This document shows positions 51,701 to 61,010 of a stretch of 64,000 nt of DNA, one piece after another. Location: contig NZ_CP034550.1 of NCBI RefSeq assembly GCF_009498035.1, forward strand, positions 7,440,001-7,504,000, read 5' to 3'. The stretch is from Saccharothrix syringae (GTDB lineage: Bacteria > Actinomycetota > Actinomycetes > Mycobacteriales > Pseudonocardiaceae). Below the pieces are notes generated by a model. That model had not been told where the DNA came from. It was given only the letters and a program-made list of their open reading frames with translations, and searched no databases. The first letter of the stretch is position 1. Each line of letters starts with the position of its first letter. A program made the position numbers and the translations under genes.

Positions 51701-54700
51701 GGATGCTCAGGATGGAGTCGCCGCCCAGGGCGAAGAAGTTGTCGTCCGCGCCCACCCGCTCGACGCCCAGCACCTCCGCCCAGACCCGCGCCAGCACCTC
51801 CTCGCGCGGCCCGCTCGGCGGCACGTGGGCCCGGGCGGACCGCGGCCGGGGCGGCGGCAGGGCCCCGCGGTCGACCTTGCCGCTGACCGCGAGCGGCAGC
51901 GCGGGCAGCGGCACGAACGCGCCGGGCACCAGGTGGGCGGGCAGGGTGTCGGCGAGGAACGCGCGCAGCCGGTCGGTGCCGGTGCGGGCGACGACGTAGG
52001 CGACGAGCTGCTTGTGGCCGGGCACGTGCTCGTGCGGCACGACGACGGCCTCGGTGACGTCCGGGTGGCGGCGCAGCGCGGCCTCGACCTCGCCCGGCTC
52101 CACCCGGAAACCGCGGATCTTGACCTGGTCGTCGGAGCGGCCCAGGAACTCCAGCAGCCCCTCGGGGGTCCAGCGCACCAGGTCGCCGGTCCGGTACAGC
52201 CGGGTGCCGCGCCCGAACGGGTCGGCCACGAACCGCGCCGCGGTCAGGCCGGGGTGGCCGAGGTAGCCGCGGGCCAGGCCGGTGCCGCCGACGTGCAGGT
52301 GGCCGGGCGTGCCGACGGGGACCGGGCCCAGGTCGTCGTCCAGCACGTAGCACCGGGTGCCGGTGACCGGCCGCCCGATCGGCAGGGACGCGGCGGCCGG
52401 GTCGGTCGGGCGCACCGCGTGGGCGGAGGCGAAGGTGGTGTTCTCGGTGGGGCCGTAGCCGTCCACGATCCGCAGGTCCGGGGCGTGCCGCAGCACCGCG
52501 GCGCAGTGCTCGGGCGAGACCACGTCACCGCCGCAGCCGAGCTGGCGCAGGCCGGTGAACGCGCCGGGGTCGGCGGCGGCGATCTCGTGGAACAGGCCCG
52601 CGGTCAGCCACAGCACGGTGACGCCGTGCGCGGCGGTGAAGCCGCGCAGGTCCTCCGGCGACAGCAGCGGACCCGGGCACACCGCCAGCCGGGCCCCGGA
52701 CAGCAGGGCGGCCCAGATCTCGAAGGTGGAGGCGTCGAACGACAGCGTGGAGCACTGCGCCACCACGTCGTCCGGGCCGATCGGGAACGGGTCGCCCTCG
52801 GCGAGCCGGGCGATCGACCGGTGCTCGACCAGCACGCCCTTGGGGCGGCCGGTGGAGCCGGAGGTGAACATGACGTAGGCGGCGGTGCGGGGCGTGATCG
52901 CGACGGCGGGCGCGGTGCCCGGGTGCTCCGCGTCGTCCGGGCTCACTTGGTCCGGGTTCACGTCGTCCAGGTCCACGGCCTCCACGCCCGCCGGCAGCCG
53001 GTCGCGCAGGTGGGCGGGCACGAGCACCAGCGCGGTGCCGGAGTCGGCGACCACGTCGGCCAGCCTGGTCGGCGGGTAGCCGGGGTCGAGCGGCACGAAC
53101 GCGGCGCCCGCCTTGAGCACGCCCAGCAGCGCGACGATCGCGGGCAGGCCGCGCGGCGCGCACACGCCCACCCGGTCCTCCGGCCGCACGCCGCGCGCCA
53201 GCAGCCGGTGGGCCAGCCGGTTCGCCGCGGCGTCCAGCCCCCGGTAGGTCAGGGACACGCCGTCGCAGGTCACCGCGACCGCGTCGGGCCGCTCCGCGAC
53301 GCGCTCGGCGAACCGGCCGGTGACCGTGCGGTCGGGGCTCGGCGCGCCGGCGGGCCAGTCGTGCAGCACGCGCCGCAGCTCGTCGGGCGGGAGCAGCGGC
53401 AGCCGGGACAGCGGCCGGTGCGGGTCGTCGACCACGCCGGCCAGCAGGACCAGCAGGCGGTCGACGAGCCGGGCGGCGGTGCGCCCGTCGAACAGGTCGG
53501 TGCTGTACTCCGCGGCCAGGTGCAGGCCGTCGTCGTCGGAGGTGAACTCCAGCGCCAGGTCGAACGCCGCGGCGTCGCGGGGCGGGTCGAACGCGGTCAC
53601 CCCGAGCCCGGCCAGGGCGGGCGGCCGGGCGGGGGCGTTCTGGAGCGCCACGACCACCTGCACCAGCGGCGGGCGCCCGGCGTCGCGCTCGGGGCGCAGC
53701 AGCTCCACCAGGCGGTGGAACGGGACCTCGTCGTGGTCGAGCGCGTCGCGGACGGTGCCCCTGACCCGGTCGAGGAGGTCGGTGAAGGGCAGCCCGGGGT
53801 CCACCGGCGTGCGGACCACCACGGTGTTGACGAAGAACCCGACGAGGCCGGCCAGGTCGGGGTGGTCCCGGCCGGAGGTGACGGTGCCCACGGCGATGTC
53901 GCGCTGCCCGGTCGTGCGGGCCAGGAACGCCTGGGTGACCGCGACGAGCGTGGTGAAGAGGGTGGCGCCCCGCGACCGGCCCAGCTCGGCCAGGCCCGCC
54001 GCCGCGGCGGGCGGCACGGTGCGGCGGTGGGTCGCGCCCGCCGCGGTCCGCACCGCCGGGCGCGGCCGGTCGGCGGGCAGGTCCAGGACCGCCACCCCGG
54101 CCAGCCGCCGCTCCCAGTGCGCGAGCTGCGCGTCCAGCACCGCGCCGGTCAGCCGGGCGCGTTGCCGGGCGGCGAAGTCGGTGTAGCGCAGGGGCAGCGG
54201 CGCGAGGTCGGGCTCGCTCCCGCACACGGCGGCGGAGTAGCAGGTGCCCAGTTCCTCGGCCAGCACGCCCATCGACCAGCCGTCGGTGACGATGTGGTGC
54301 AGGCACAGCACCAGCAGGTGCTCCCGCTGGTCGGCGGTCGACAGCAGGGCGGCGCGCAGGAGCGGGCCGGTGCGCAGGTCGAACGGCCGGGTGACGAACT
54401 CGCCGAGGGTGCTCTCGTCGCCCGTTTCGAGGCGGACCTCGTGGGGCGGGCCGACCACCTGGGTGCCGCGGCCTCCGGAGGTGCGGAAGGTGGTGCGCAG
54501 TTGCTCGTGCCGGGCGACCAGGCGGGTCAGCGCTGTGGCCAGGGCGCTCCGGTCGGGGTTGCCGCGCAGGCGGTAGCCGGCCGTGGTGGTGTACTCGGTG
54601 CCGCCGGGTGAGAACTCGTCCAGGAACCACAGGCGTTCTTGGGCGAACGACAGGGGTGCCTCGGTGTTGGGCGGGGTTGGGGTGCGGGATTCGATGGGGC

Positions 54701-56396
54701 CGGCGGGAGTGTCGGCCAGGTGCGCGGCCAGCGCCTCGACGGTGCCGAGCGCGAGCACGCGCCGCGCGGGCAGGTCCCGGTCCAGCGCCGCCGCGACCCG
54801 CATGGCCAGCACGGAATCCCCACCCAGCGCGACGAAGTCGTCCAGCACGCCGACCCGCTCGACGCCCAGCACCTCCCGCCACACCGCGGCCACCCGCTCC
54901 TCGGCCGGGGTGCGCGGCGCGACTCCCGGTCCGGCGGGCGGCGGCGCCGGGAGGCCGCGGCGGTCGAGCTTGCCGTTGGGGGTCAGCGGCAGCGAGGTCA
55001 GCGGCACCACCACCGACGGCACCGCCTGGGCGGGCAGCAGGTCCGCCAGGAACGACCGCAGCTCCCCCGGCGGCCGGTCGGTCACCGCGTAGGCGACGAG
55101 CCGGGCGTCCCGGAGCACCACGGCCGCGCCGGTCACGGCCGGGTGCCGCAGCAGGGTGGCCTCGACCTCGCCCGGGTCGACGCGGACCCCGCGCACCTTG
55201 ACGTGCCCACCGGCCCGGCCGAGGTGGTCGAGCAGGCCGTCCGGGCGGCGGCGCACCAGGTCGCCGGTGCGGTACATGCGGCTGCCCGGCGGGCCGTGCG
55301 GGTCGGCGACGAACGACGCGGCGGTCGCGCCGGGCCGGCCCAGGTAGCCGCGGGCCACCCCGGGACCGGCGAGGTACAGCTCGCCCTCGTCGGCCGGGCG
55401 CAGGTCGGCGTCCAGGACGTGCGCGCGGGTACCGGCGATCGGGCGGCCCAGCACCGCGCGGTCGGTCTCGGCGACCGGGCACAGCAGGCTCTCCACCGCG
55501 ACCTCGGTGGTGCCGTAGGAGTTGTGCGCCGCGATACCCGCGGCGACCAGGGCCTTGCACAGGTCCGGGTCGACCGGCTCGCCCCCGGTGACCACGATCC
55601 CCGGCCGGCGGGTGCCCGTGAGCAGCCCCGCGCGCAGCAGTTCGCGCAGCCGCGACGGGGTCTCGTCCAGCACGTCGATCCCGGCGGTCGCGAGGTGGTC
55701 GACGAGGGTTCGGGGGTCGGCCAGCGCGTTGTCGTCGACCACGTGCAGCTCGTGGCCGGCCAGCATCCACAGCAGCGGCAGCCACATCGCGTCGAACCCC
55801 AGGCCCGCGGTGTGGGCGACCTTGAGGCGGCGGGGTGCGGCGAACAGGTCGCGGGCGTGGTGGGCGTACAGGGCCAGCAGGCCGCGGTGGGTGGCGAGGA
55901 CGCCGTGCGGGCGGCCGGTGGAGCCGGAGGTGTGCAGGACGTAGGCGAGGTGGTCGGGGGTGGTGCGGGGCAGGGCGGCGGTGCGCGGCGGGTGGTCGTC
56001 CTCGACGGGGACGACCCGGACGGCGCCGTCGGCGGGCAGCCGGTGCGCGAGGCCCCGGCGGGTCAGCACGAGCGCGGCGCCGGAGTTGGCGAGCAGGTCG
56101 GCCAGGCGGGCGTCGGGCAGTCCGGCGGCCAGCGGCACCACCGCGCCGCCCGCCGCCAGGACCGCCAGCAGCGCCACCACCGCGTCCGCGTCGCGTTCGG
56201 GGAGCACGCCGACCGGGTCCTCCGGCCGCACGCCGCGCGCCACCAGGGTCCCGGCCACGCGGTCGACCCGGGCGGCCAGCTCCCGGAAGGTCAGCCGGCG
56301 CGGGCCGGACACCACGGCGGTCAGGTCGGGATCGGCGCGCACCCGGGCCGCGAAGAGGTCGTGGACGCTTCCGGTCAATGAATCCTGGACATCCAT
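48756..56396 (-). CDS. Nonribosomal peptide synthetase: A, PCP, C, A, PCP, E, C, PCP
   Basis: 2546 residues from ATG 56396. A1 1-485 (A3 loop [12 protein letters not shown], core GFDAMW, final NGKLDR), PCP1 495-563 (Ser528), C1 about 580-1010 (HHIVTDG), A2 about 1035-1530 ([28 protein letters not shown]), PCP2 about 1545-1615, E about 1625-2040 ([32 protein letters not shown]), C2 about 2060-2450 (HHLLLDGWS), PCP3 about 2465-2535 with no A domain between. By position against GrsA the A2 pocket reads D-A-F-W-G-G-G-T-F, close to valine codes, and the E domain implies D-valine. A1 reads D-A-L-D-V-G-S-V-E, which I cannot assign. A1 stands without a C domain, so it loads the first residue. First gene of its operon; no MbtH gene seen. 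Confidence 0.93.
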   Translation of the reverse strand: MDVQDSLTGSVHDLFAARVRADPDLTAVVSGPRRLTFRELAARVDRVAGTLVARGVRPEDPVGVLPERDADAVVALLAVLAAGGAVVPLAAGLPDARLADLLANSGAALVLTRRGLAHRLPADGAVRVVPVEDDHPPRTAALPRTTPDHLAYVLHTSGSTGRPHGVLATHRGLLALYAHHARDLFAAPRRLKVAHTAGLGFDAMWLPLLWMLAGHELHVVDDNALADPRTLVDHLATAGIDVLDETPSRLRELLRAGLLTGTRRPGIVVTGGEPVDPDLCKALVAAGIAAHNSYGTTEVAVESLLCPVAETDRAVLGRPIAGTRAHVLDADLRPADEGELYLAGPGVARGYLGRPGATAASFVADPHGPPGSRMYRTGDLVRRRPDGLLDHLGRAGGHVKVRGVRVDPGEVEATLLRHPAVTGAAVVLRDARLVAYAVTDRPPGELRSFLADLLPAQAVPSVVVPLTSLPLTPNGKLDRRGLPAPPPAGPGVAPRTPAEERVAAVWREVLGVERVGVLDDFVALGGDSVLAMRVAAALDRDLPARRVLALGTVEALAAHLADTPAGPIESRTPTPPNTEAPLSFAQERLWFLDEFSPGGTEYTTTAGYRLRGNPDRSALATALTRLVARHEQLRTTFRTSGGRGTQVVGPPHEVRLETGDESTLGEFVTRPFDLRTGPLLRAALLSTADQREHLLVLCLHHIVTDGWSMGVLAEELGTCYSAAVCGSEPDLAPLPLRYTDFAARQRARLTGAVLDAQLAHWERRLAGVAVLDLPADRPRPAVRTAAGATHRRTVPPAAAAGLAELGRSRGATLFTTLVAVTQAFLARTTGQRDIAVGTVTSGRDHPDLAGLVGFFVNTVVVRTPVDPGLPFTDLLDRVRGTVRDALDHDEVPFHRLVELLRPERDAGRPPLVQVVVALQNAPARPPALAGLGVTAFDPPRDAAAFDLALEFTSDDDGLHLAAEYSTDLFDGRTAARLVDRLLVLLAGVVDDPHRPLSRLPLLPPDELRRVLHDWPAGAPSPDRTVTGRFAERVAERPDAVAVTCDGVSLTYRGLDAAANRLAHRLLARGVRPEDRVGVCAPRGLPAIVALLGVLKAGAAFVPLDPGYPPTRLADVVADSGTALVLVPAHLRDRLPAGVEAVDLDDVNPDQVSPDDAEHPGTAPAVAITPRTAAYVMFTSGSTGRPKGVLVEHRSIARLAEGDPFPIGPDDVVAQCSTLSFDASTFEIWAALLSGARLAVCPGPLLSPEDLRGFTAAHGVTVLWLTAGLFHEIAAADPGAFTGLRQLGCGGDVVSPEHCAAVLRHAPDLRIVDGYGPTENTTFASAHAVRPTDPAAASLPIGRPVTGTRCYVLDDDLGPVPVGTPGHLHVGGTGLARGYLGHPGLTAARFVADPFGRGTRLYRTGDLVRWTPEGLLEFLGRSDDQVKIRGFRVEPGEVEAALRRHPDVTEAVVVPHEHVPGHKQLVAYVVARTGTDRLRAFLADTLPAHLVPGAFVPLPALPLAVSGKVDRGALPPPRPRSARAHVPPSGPREEVLARVWAEVLGVERVGADDNFFALGGDSILSIQVVSRARELGVSVTPKDLFLHQTVAGVAAHATEGRAVPVAREPGTGDVPLTPVQHWFLAGSAVPEHFAQWVEVDLDPDVDADALRAAVEALPAHHDLLRARFRLVDGRWHQHVPEEVGEVFATSAEPVERCVAGLRTPLADGPLFRAVLSTAGPRPALVLLAHHLVVDGVSWRILLDDLATGYAQAASGRAVDPGPRTTSFREWARRLRGHAEAGGFTADLPYWEGAVAPGGFEGPELPEHVVTARLSEQDTTALLRGASSAYRAGAEDVLVAAVGRVLSRWRGIERVPLELEGHGREDLFDGVDLSRTVGWFTTLFPFTADLTGADDWGAVVKAVKEQLRPAHRHGLGHGALRWLTTTHPADHRPLARVNYLGRFDAAFDRVPGGIRLAKPPTTPPHLDVTAAVTTSGELEFEWVHAPGAHPTAVVARLAEEVLGALREIAAHCAAPGAGGATPSDFPLARLSQAELDRVAGDGRSVEDVYPLTPVQGGMLFHSLSRPGAYLEQLHLTLPDADPDDLARAWQRVVDAIPALRTGVVWEGVREPVQVVRRSAPLPITRHDWRGAADEGRWRRLLAEDRAAGLDLSGESLGRVALVRTGEREVRVLWTFHHLLLDGWSAFQVLSEVLGTPRARRPFRDHVARVLALDPGRERWRAALAGFPGPTPLPWDRPPDRAHLACSSAVREVVLTAGDSARVRGFARRNRLTLGTVVQGAWALLLARHAGTRDVCFGLVVSGRTPDLPGADTVVGMLVNTVPVRLEVDPSDVPGWLARVQAAGRPPEHAALTDIRRWAGLPAGTRLFDSVVAVENYPLEHDAPVEVEAVENTNYPLHLVVRDAEPLAVQLGYDPDLFDPATAARLAGELAALLVEPAAGDGPPAETRAAPPPPAAGPAEFVPPTTPGERAVALAWGEVLPAARIGCADDFFALGGDSLLAVGVAARLGPVFGRAVAPRLLFDHPTVGALAAALGPTAAEDAEARDYQL

Positions 56397-56620
56397 GCGT
56401 GATTCCGCCAGTTGACTCCGGGTATTGCCGCCGAAATTCGACCCCCTGGGCTCCCGACCGTCCCAGCGGGTTCCCCGGCGGGCAACCGCCGATCGGCCGC
56501 ACCCCATTCGGACAACCGAAGCCCGACTCCCCGGTAACCGGCTTGCGAATTTCCGAACCTCACTTCTCCCGGCTCGTCCGGCCGTGTTACGTTGCCTGGG
56601 ACTTCACCGGAGGAGGTCAC
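56397..56620. promoter_or_regulatory. Divergent promoter region of the NRPS and extender-unit operons
   Basis: This 224-bp spacer separates the NRPS start (minus) and the ACP start (plus), so both biosynthetic operons can be driven from it. It includes A+T-richer patches (TTGCGAATTTCCGAAC near 56543, GTGTTACGTTGCC near 56583) suited to promoters, and CCGGTAACCGG at 56531. No regulator gene of the cluster is inside the window except possibly the AraC-type gene at 59993. Confidence 0.5.
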
Positions 56621-56896
56621 TTGGCCAGCGACTTCGCCGCGGACGACGACCTCGACCCGATCGTCGAGCAGGTGCGAGCCTTCTTCACCTCGGCACTGCC
56701 GGAAACCCACCTGGAACCGGACCAGGACTATTTCGCCCTCGGCTTGGTGAACTCTTTGCTCGCCCTCGAACTGGTGACCCACGTGGAAAAGAACTTCGCG
56801 ATCCGGGTGGAGGTCGAGGACCTCGACCTGGACAACTTCCGGACCCTGAACCGAATAGCCGCGTTCGTGCGCGGCAAGCTGTCCGCGGCGCGGTGA
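56621..56896 (+). CDS. Discrete acyl carrier protein for glycolytic extender unit (FkbJ/ZmaD-like)
   Basis: 91 residues from TTG 56621, with GGAGGAGG at 56609-56616. The phosphopantetheine site is Ser in FALGLVNSLLALELVTHVE, with the NSL variant of the motif that marks ACPs for methoxymalonyl or hydroxymalonyl units rather than DSL. The C-terminal half (IRVEVEDLDLDNFRTLNRIA) is typical for FkbJ-like ACPs. The glyceryl group derived from 1,3-bisphosphoglycerate is carried here while the next three enzymes oxidise it. It leads the rightward operon, with 3 bp to the acyl-CoA dehydrogenase start. Confidence 0.92.
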   Translation: MASDFAADDDLDPIVEQVRAFFTSALPETHLEPDQDYFALGLVNSLLALELVTHVEKNFAIRVEVEDLDLDNFRTLNRIAAFVRGKLSAAR

Positions 56897-56899
56897 GCC

Positions 56900-57973
56900 G
56901 TGGACCCCGCGGCGTTCGCCGACTCGGTGCGCGCGGACGCGGCCGGGTGGGACCGGCACGGCGGCGTGCCCCCGGAGGTCGTGCGCGCGGTCGCGCGGGC
57001 CGGGTTCCTGGCCGCCGACGTGCCCGCCCGGTACGGCGGCCGGGACTCCTCGCCCGCCGAGGTGGGGCGGCTGTGCGCGGTTTTCGGCGGCACGTGCAGC
57101 GCGTTGCGGGCCCTGGTCACCGTGCAGGGCATGGTGGCCGCGGCGGTGCTGCGCTGGGGCGACGCCGGTCAGCGCGACCGCTGGCTGCCCGCGCTGACCT
57201 CCGGGGACCGGCTGGCCGGGTTCGCCGCGACCGAGGCCGGCGCGGGCAGCGACCTGGCGGCGGTGGGCGCGACCCTGGAGGCGGGTCGGCTGCGCGGCCG
57301 CAAGCTGTGGGTGACCTTCGGCGGGCTAGCCGACGTGTTCCTGGTGCTCGCCTCGCGGGGCGGGCGGCCGGTGGCCGTGCTGGTGGAGGCCGGGCCGGGC
57401 GTGGTGGTGGAGCCGGTGACCGGGCAGCTGGGGATGCGCGCGGCGCGGATCGCGCACGTGCGCTTCGACGACGTGCCGGTGGCCGAGGTGCTGGCGCCGC
57501 CGGGGTTCGGCCTGTCGCACGTGGTCGGCACGGCGCTGGACCACGGGCGGTTCACCGTGGCCTGGGGGTGCGCGGGCCTGGCGGGGGCGTGCCTGGACCT
57601 CACCGCCGGGCACGTCGCGGCCAGGGCGCAGGGCGGCACGGCCCTGTCCGAGCACCAGGCCGTGCGCGCGGTGCTCGGCCGGTGCCTGGTGGAGGTCCGG
57701 GCCGCCCGGCAGCTGTGCGCCCACGCCGCGGCGCTGCGCGAGCGCGGCGACCCCGAGGCGCTGCACGAGACCGTGCTGGCCAAGTACGGCGCGGCGCGGG
57801 CGGCGTCGGTCGTCGCCGGGCACGCGGTGCGGCTGCACGGCGCGGCGGGCGTCGACGCGGACAGCACCGTGGGCCGGTTCCACCGCGACGCCGCGGTCAT
57901 GCGGATCATCGAGGGTTCCGACGAGGTGGCCGAGCAGCACCTCGGCCGGTACGCGCTGCGAGGTGGGTCGTGA
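56900..57973 (+). CDS. Acyl-CoA dehydrogenase-like oxidase for extender unit (FkbI/ZmaE-like)
   Basis: 357 residues from GTG 56900, 3 bp after the ACP stop. It has the acyl-CoA dehydrogenase fold: N-terminal helical domain (VARAGFLAADVPARYGGRD), FAD/substrate loop FAATEAGAGSDLAAVGATLE, middle barrel LRGRKLWVTFGGLADVF, and the C-terminal catalytic region MRIIEGSDEVAEQHLGRYAL with the Glu of the family. In methoxymalonyl and hydroxymalonyl pathways this enzyme oxidises the ACP-bound aldehyde (tartronate semialdehyde level) to the carboxylate. Its stop overlaps the next start (GTGA), so synthesis is coupled. Confidence 0.9.
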   Translation: MDPAAFADSVRADAAGWDRHGGVPPEVVRAVARAGFLAADVPARYGGRDSSPAEVGRLCAVFGGTCSALRALVTVQGMVAAAVLRWGDAGQRDRWLPALTSGDRLAGFAATEAGAGSDLAAVGATLEAGRLRGRKLWVTFGGLADVFLVLASRGGRPVAVLVEAGPGVVVEPVTGQLGMRAARIAHVRFDDVPVAEVLAPPGFGLSHVVGTALDHGRFTVAWGCAGLAGACLDLTAGHVAARAQGGTALSEHQAVRAVLGRCLVEVRAARQLCAHAAALRERGDPEALHETVLAKYGAARAASVVAGHAVRLHGAAGVDADSTVGRFHRDAAVMRIIEGSDEVAEQHLGRYALRGGS

Positions 57974-59010
57974 CGGGGTTGCCGGCGGTCAAGTGCCTGG
58001 TCTGGGACCTGGACGACACGCTGTGGGACGGGGTCGTGCTCGAAGGCGACCGACCGGTGCCGCGCCCGGAGGCGGTGGTGGCGCTGGCGTGCCTGGACGA
58101 GCGCGGCATCCTGCACGCGGTGGCCGGCCGCGGCGACCGCCCGGCGGCGCTGGCCCACCTCGCCGAGCACGGCCTGGACCGGATGTTCTGCGCGCTGGAG
58201 GTCGGCTGGGGCGCGAAGTCAGCGGCGGTGCGGCGGATCGCGGCCGAGTTGAACATCGGCCTGGACACCGTCGCGTTCACCGACAACGACGCCGCGGAAC
58301 TGGCCGAGGTCGCCGCGGCGCTGCCGCAGGTGCGCTGCTACCCGGCCGAGCAGGTCGGGCGACTGGCGTCGCTGCCCGAGTTCCGGCCCGGCCCGGTGAC
58401 GCCCGAGTCGCGCGGGCGGCGCCAGGCGTACCTGACCGAGCGGGACCGCGCGGAGGCCGAGCGGGGGTTCGACGGGTCGGCGGCGGAGTTCCTGGCGTCG
58501 CTGGGGTTGGAGCTGACCGTCGCGGAGGCGACCGAGGCGGACCTGGAGCGGGCGCGAGAGCTGACCGTGCGCACGCACCAGCTCAACACGACCGGCGTCA
58601 CCTACGACGTGGCCGAGCTGCGCGCCCTGTGCGCGTCCCCCGGGCACGACGTGCTGGTCGCCCGGCTGCGGGACAGGTTCGGCGACTACGGGGCGATCGG
58701 GCTCGCGGTCGTCGCGCACGTCGGCGGTGACGCGGTGCTGGAGCTGCTGCTGATGTCGTGCCGGGTGATGTCGCGCGGGGTGGGTTCGGTGCTGCTGGGC
58801 GACATCGTGCGGGACGCGCTGGCGCGCGGGCGGCGCCCGGTGGCGCGGTTCGTCCGCACGCCGGTCAACCAGGTGATGCTGGTGACGCTGCGGTTCGCCG
58901 GTTTCGAACCGGTGGAGCGGGACGGTGACCGGGTGGTGCTGGCCCGGCCGTCCCCGGTGCCGCCCGCCCCGCCACCGCACGTGCGGCTGGTGGACGGGAG
59001 GCGGCGGTGA
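57970..59010 (+). CDS. FkbH-like HAD protein, glyceryl-ACP forming
   Basis: 346 residues from GTG 57970. The N-terminal HAD domain has motif I VWDLDDTLWDG (Asp13, Asp15). FkbH proteins bind 1,3-bisphosphoglycerate, remove a phosphate and transfer the glyceryl group to the ACP. The C-terminal GNAT-like domain (about 180-346) shows LELTVAEATEADLERARELT, VRTHQLNTTG and MSCRVMSRGVGSVLLGDIV. Motif II, usually SxASKND, here reads AVAGRGD, and motif IV reads FTDNDAAE instead of FxDDNPxE, so two HAD positions depart from the family. The Lys of motif III (GWGAKSAAV) is kept. The position between ACAD and 3HCDH genes, with GTGA overlaps on both sides, supports the pathway role. Confidence 0.9.
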   Translation: MTGLPAVKCLVWDLDDTLWDGVVLEGDRPVPRPEAVVALACLDERGILHAVAGRGDRPAALAHLAEHGLDRMFCALEVGWGAKSAAVRRIAAELNIGLDTVAFTDNDAAELAEVAAALPQVRCYPAEQVGRLASLPEFRPGPVTPESRGRRQAYLTERDRAEAERGFDGSAAEFLASLGLELTVAEATEADLERARELTVRTHQLNTTGVTYDVAELRALCASPGHDVLVARLRDRFGDYGAIGLAVVAHVGGDAVLELLLMSCRVMSRGVGSVLLGDIVRDALARGRRPVARFVRTPVNQVMLVTLRFAGFEPVERDGDRVVLARPSPVPPAPPPHVRLVDGRRR

Positions 59011-59849
59011 AGGTCGGCGTGGTGGGTGCCGGGGTGATGGGCACCGGGGTGGCGCAGTGCTTCGCGACGTCCGGGCACGAGGTCGTCGTGGTGGACCCGG
59101 ACCCGGCGGCCTTGGCCTCGGGCCCCTCGCGCGTGCGCGACGGCGTGCGGCAGCGGGCCCTGCTGGGTGGTGCCCGCGTCGACCCGGCGGAGGTGGGGGC
59201 GCGGCTGCGGTGGACGGCCGGGTTGGCCGAGCTGGCCGGGTGCGGTTTCGTCGTGGAGTGCGCGCCGGAGCGCGTTTCGGTGAAGCGGGAGCTGTTCGCG
59301 GCGCTGGGTGGCGTGTGCGGGGCGGAGGCGGTGCTGGCGTCGTGCACGTCGGCGATCCCGGTCGCCGTGCTGGCCGCCGTCACCGCTGTGCCCGAGCGGG
59401 TGCTGGCCACCCACTTCATGAACCCCGCGCCGCTCAAGGACGCCGTGGAGGTGGTGCGCGGGGCGGGGACGTCGGAGGTGGCGCTGGCGCGGGCGGTGGA
59501 GGTGCTGGCGTCGTTGGGGAAGAAGGCGGTCGTGGTGGGCGATGCGCCGGGGTTCGTGACCAACCGGGTGCTGATGTTGACGATCAACGAGGCGGTGAAG
59601 GTGGTGGCGGAGGGGACCGCCGGGGCGGCGACCGTCGACGAGGTGTTCGAGTCGTGCTTCGCCCACCCGATGGGGCCGCTGCGGACGGCCGACCTGATCG
59701 GGTTGGACACCGTCCGGGACACCTTGCTGGTGCTGCGGGACCTGCTGCCCGATCCGGCTTGTGAGCCCAGCCCGTTGCTCACCGAGATGGTCGAGGCGGG
59801 GCGGTTGGGGCGGAAGACGGGGCAGGGGTTCCACACCTGGCGGCGCTGA
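59007..59849 (+). CDS. 3-hydroxyacyl-CoA dehydrogenase-like oxidoreductase for extender unit (FkbK/ZmaG-like)
   Basis: 280 residues from GTG 59007, overlapping the FkbH stop. NAD-binding GxGxxG in VGVVGAGVMGTGVAQCFA. Catalytic residues of the 3HCDH fold: Ser/His pair in SCTSAIPV and LATHFMNPAPL (His), Glu in VECAPERVSVKRELF, Asn in APGFVTNRVL. The C-terminal domain (HPMGPLRTADLIGLDTV) is complete. It oxidises the primary alcohol of glyceryl-ACP to the aldehyde, the step before the acyl-CoA dehydrogenase. It is the last gene of the four-gene operon. No O-methyltransferase follows, so the expected end product is hydroxymalonyl-ACP rather than methoxymalonyl-ACP. Confidence 0.9.
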   Translation: MKVGVVGAGVMGTGVAQCFATSGHEVVVVDPDPAALASGPSRVRDGVRQRALLGGARVDPAEVGARLRWTAGLAELAGCGFVVECAPERVSVKRELFAALGGVCGAEAVLASCTSAIPVAVLAAVTAVPERVLATHFMNPAPLKDAVEVVRGAGTSEVALARAVEVLASLGKKAVVVGDAPGFVTNRVLMLTINEAVKVVAEGTAGAATVDEVFESCFAHPMGPLRTADLIGLDTVRDTLLVLRDLLPDPACEPSPLLTEMVEAGRLGRKTGQGFHTWRR

Positions 59850-59864
59850 GGCGTTGCGACCTGT

Positions 59865-59952
59865 AGTTTCCCCGCGCGAGCGGGGGTGGTTCCTGCGGCT
59901 GGCCGTCGGCGGCGTATGGGTCGTCGTTCCCCGCGCGAGCGGGGGTGGTTCC
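59865..59952. CRISPR. Minimal CRISPR remnant: two type I-E-like repeats around one 30-bp spacer
   Basis: Repeat 1 is 59865-59893 and repeat 2 is 59924-59952. They share 26 of 26 bases from TTCCCCGCGC to the final GGTTCC (59868-59893 and 59927-59952), with differences only in the first three bases. The unit has the CCCCGCGC-GAG-GCGGGG stem of actinobacterial type I-E repeats (29 bp). The spacer 59894-59923 is 30 bp, two short of the usual 32. No cas gene lies in the window. A partial inverted copy (GGGGAACCACC) follows at 59970. Confidence 0.55.
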
Positions 59953-59980
59953 CTGCCGACCTCGGCGGCGGGGAACCACC
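59944..59980. terminator. Hairpin formed by the second CRISPR-like repeat and an inverted copy
   Basis: A perfect 10-bp stem, GGTGGTTCCC (59944-59953) with GGGAACCACC (59971-59980), with a 17-base loop. It lies between the converging 3HCDH and AraC-type genes, so it can terminate both. Confidence 0.6.
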
Positions 59981-59992
59981 TCGCCCACCTCA

Positions 59993-60844
59993 TCACCCCG
60001 GCTCGACAGGCAGCCACAACTCGCAGGTAGCCGTGCTGAAGTCGTCCGCCCGTTCGAGGATCGCCACCACCGAGGGCCCCGGCCGCAACCGCCAGGGGTT
60101 GGACGGGAACCACTCGGTCGCCGTCGCGGCCCAGGTCGTCTGCAACACCTCCGGGTGAGGTCCGCTGGTCCGGAAGACCGCCCACCTCCCCGCCGGCACC
60201 TCGATGGCGTCGAGATCGTCGGGCACCGGCGCGTCCCGCGAAACGGCGACCCCGTGCAGATAGGTCAACTCGGCCTCGTCGAGATCATCGCAAACCTGCA
60301 GCAACCCTCCCGGCTCACCATCCCCGAGAGCCTTGAGCCGCGAGTGCTCCTCCGGCGGCAGCGAAGCGATGTGCCGCTGGATGTGCGGGTTGACGCCGCG
60401 GTGGATGAGCGGAACGCGAGCAGCGTGGCCGACCAGGCGGAACGCGGGCCGGTCGACGATGCGGGTGTCCATGGGGGTGCTCCCTTCTACGGTCAGGCGG
60501 AACCTGAGCTGTGGTTGTGCGCGAAGGGGGCCTCCATCACGGCGGACGTCGCGCGGGCCGACGCCGTGGACCGACCGGAACGCCCGGCCGAACGCCTCGG
60601 TCGAGCCGTACCCGTACCGGACGGCGGTGGTCAGCAGGTCGTCACCCCGCACCACGTCGGCGGCGGCGACGGTCATGCGGCGGCGGCGGACGTACTCCGA
60701 CAGCGGCATGCCCGCCAGTGACGAGAACATCCGGCGCAGGTGGTACTCGGTCGTGCCGGACGAACCCGCCACGACGGCGATGTCCGGCTCCTCGCCCAGG
60801 TGCTCCTCGACCAGGGCCACGAGCCGGTTGAGCGCTGCGATCAC
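59993..60844 (-). CDS. AraC-type regulator with GyrI-like effector domain
   Basis: 283 residues from GTG 60844 with GGGGAGG upstream. The frame is open further upstream, but without domain features. Residues 1-105 contain two AraC helix-turn-helices (YHLRRMFSSLAGMPLSEYVRR, RYGYGSTEAFGRAFRSVHGV). Residues about 125-283 form a GyrI-like/SOUL-type ligand domain (MDTRIVDRPAFRLVGHAARVPL, EVPAGRWAVFRTSGPHPEVL, CELWLPVEPG). Such proteins (Rob/EffR type) sense amphipathic drugs and activate neighbouring genes. It is divergent from the FAD oxidoreductase gene (166 bp), the likely target. It borders the extender-unit operon, so a cluster role is possible. Confidence 0.9.
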   Translation of the reverse strand: MIAALNRLVALVEEHLGEEPDIAVVAGSSGTTEYHLRRMFSSLAGMPLSEYVRRRRMTVAAADVVRGDDLLTTAVRYGYGSTEAFGRAFRSVHGVGPRDVRRDGGPLRAQPQLRFRLTVEGSTPMDTRIVDRPAFRLVGHAARVPLIHRGVNPHIQRHIASLPPEEHSRLKALGDGEPGGLLQVCDDLDEAELTYLHGVAVSRDAPVPDDLDAIEVPAGRWAVFRTSGPHPEVLQTTWAATATEWFPSNPWRLRPGPSVVAILERADDFSTATCELWLPVEPG

Positions 60845-61010
60845 CGGGCCTCCCCTCGACGTCAACCCTGGCCGGGGGCACCCCGGTCGCGCCCGATCGT
60901 CGCGGTTCGATCCGGTCGTCGTCGCGGAGCCGGCCACGACGCCCGGTGGGCGGTTGTGCCCCGCGCCCGCCGGCCGTACAACCGGAGCGGGCGCGACGAG
61001 CGGAGGGACC

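Noticed and set aside
44537..52353. Very long alternative frames over the megasynthase genes, including a plus-strand frame of about 1280 codons
   Set aside because: Arg/Gly/Pro/Ala-only composition and no motifs; they exist because third codon positions of the real genes are nearly all G or C.
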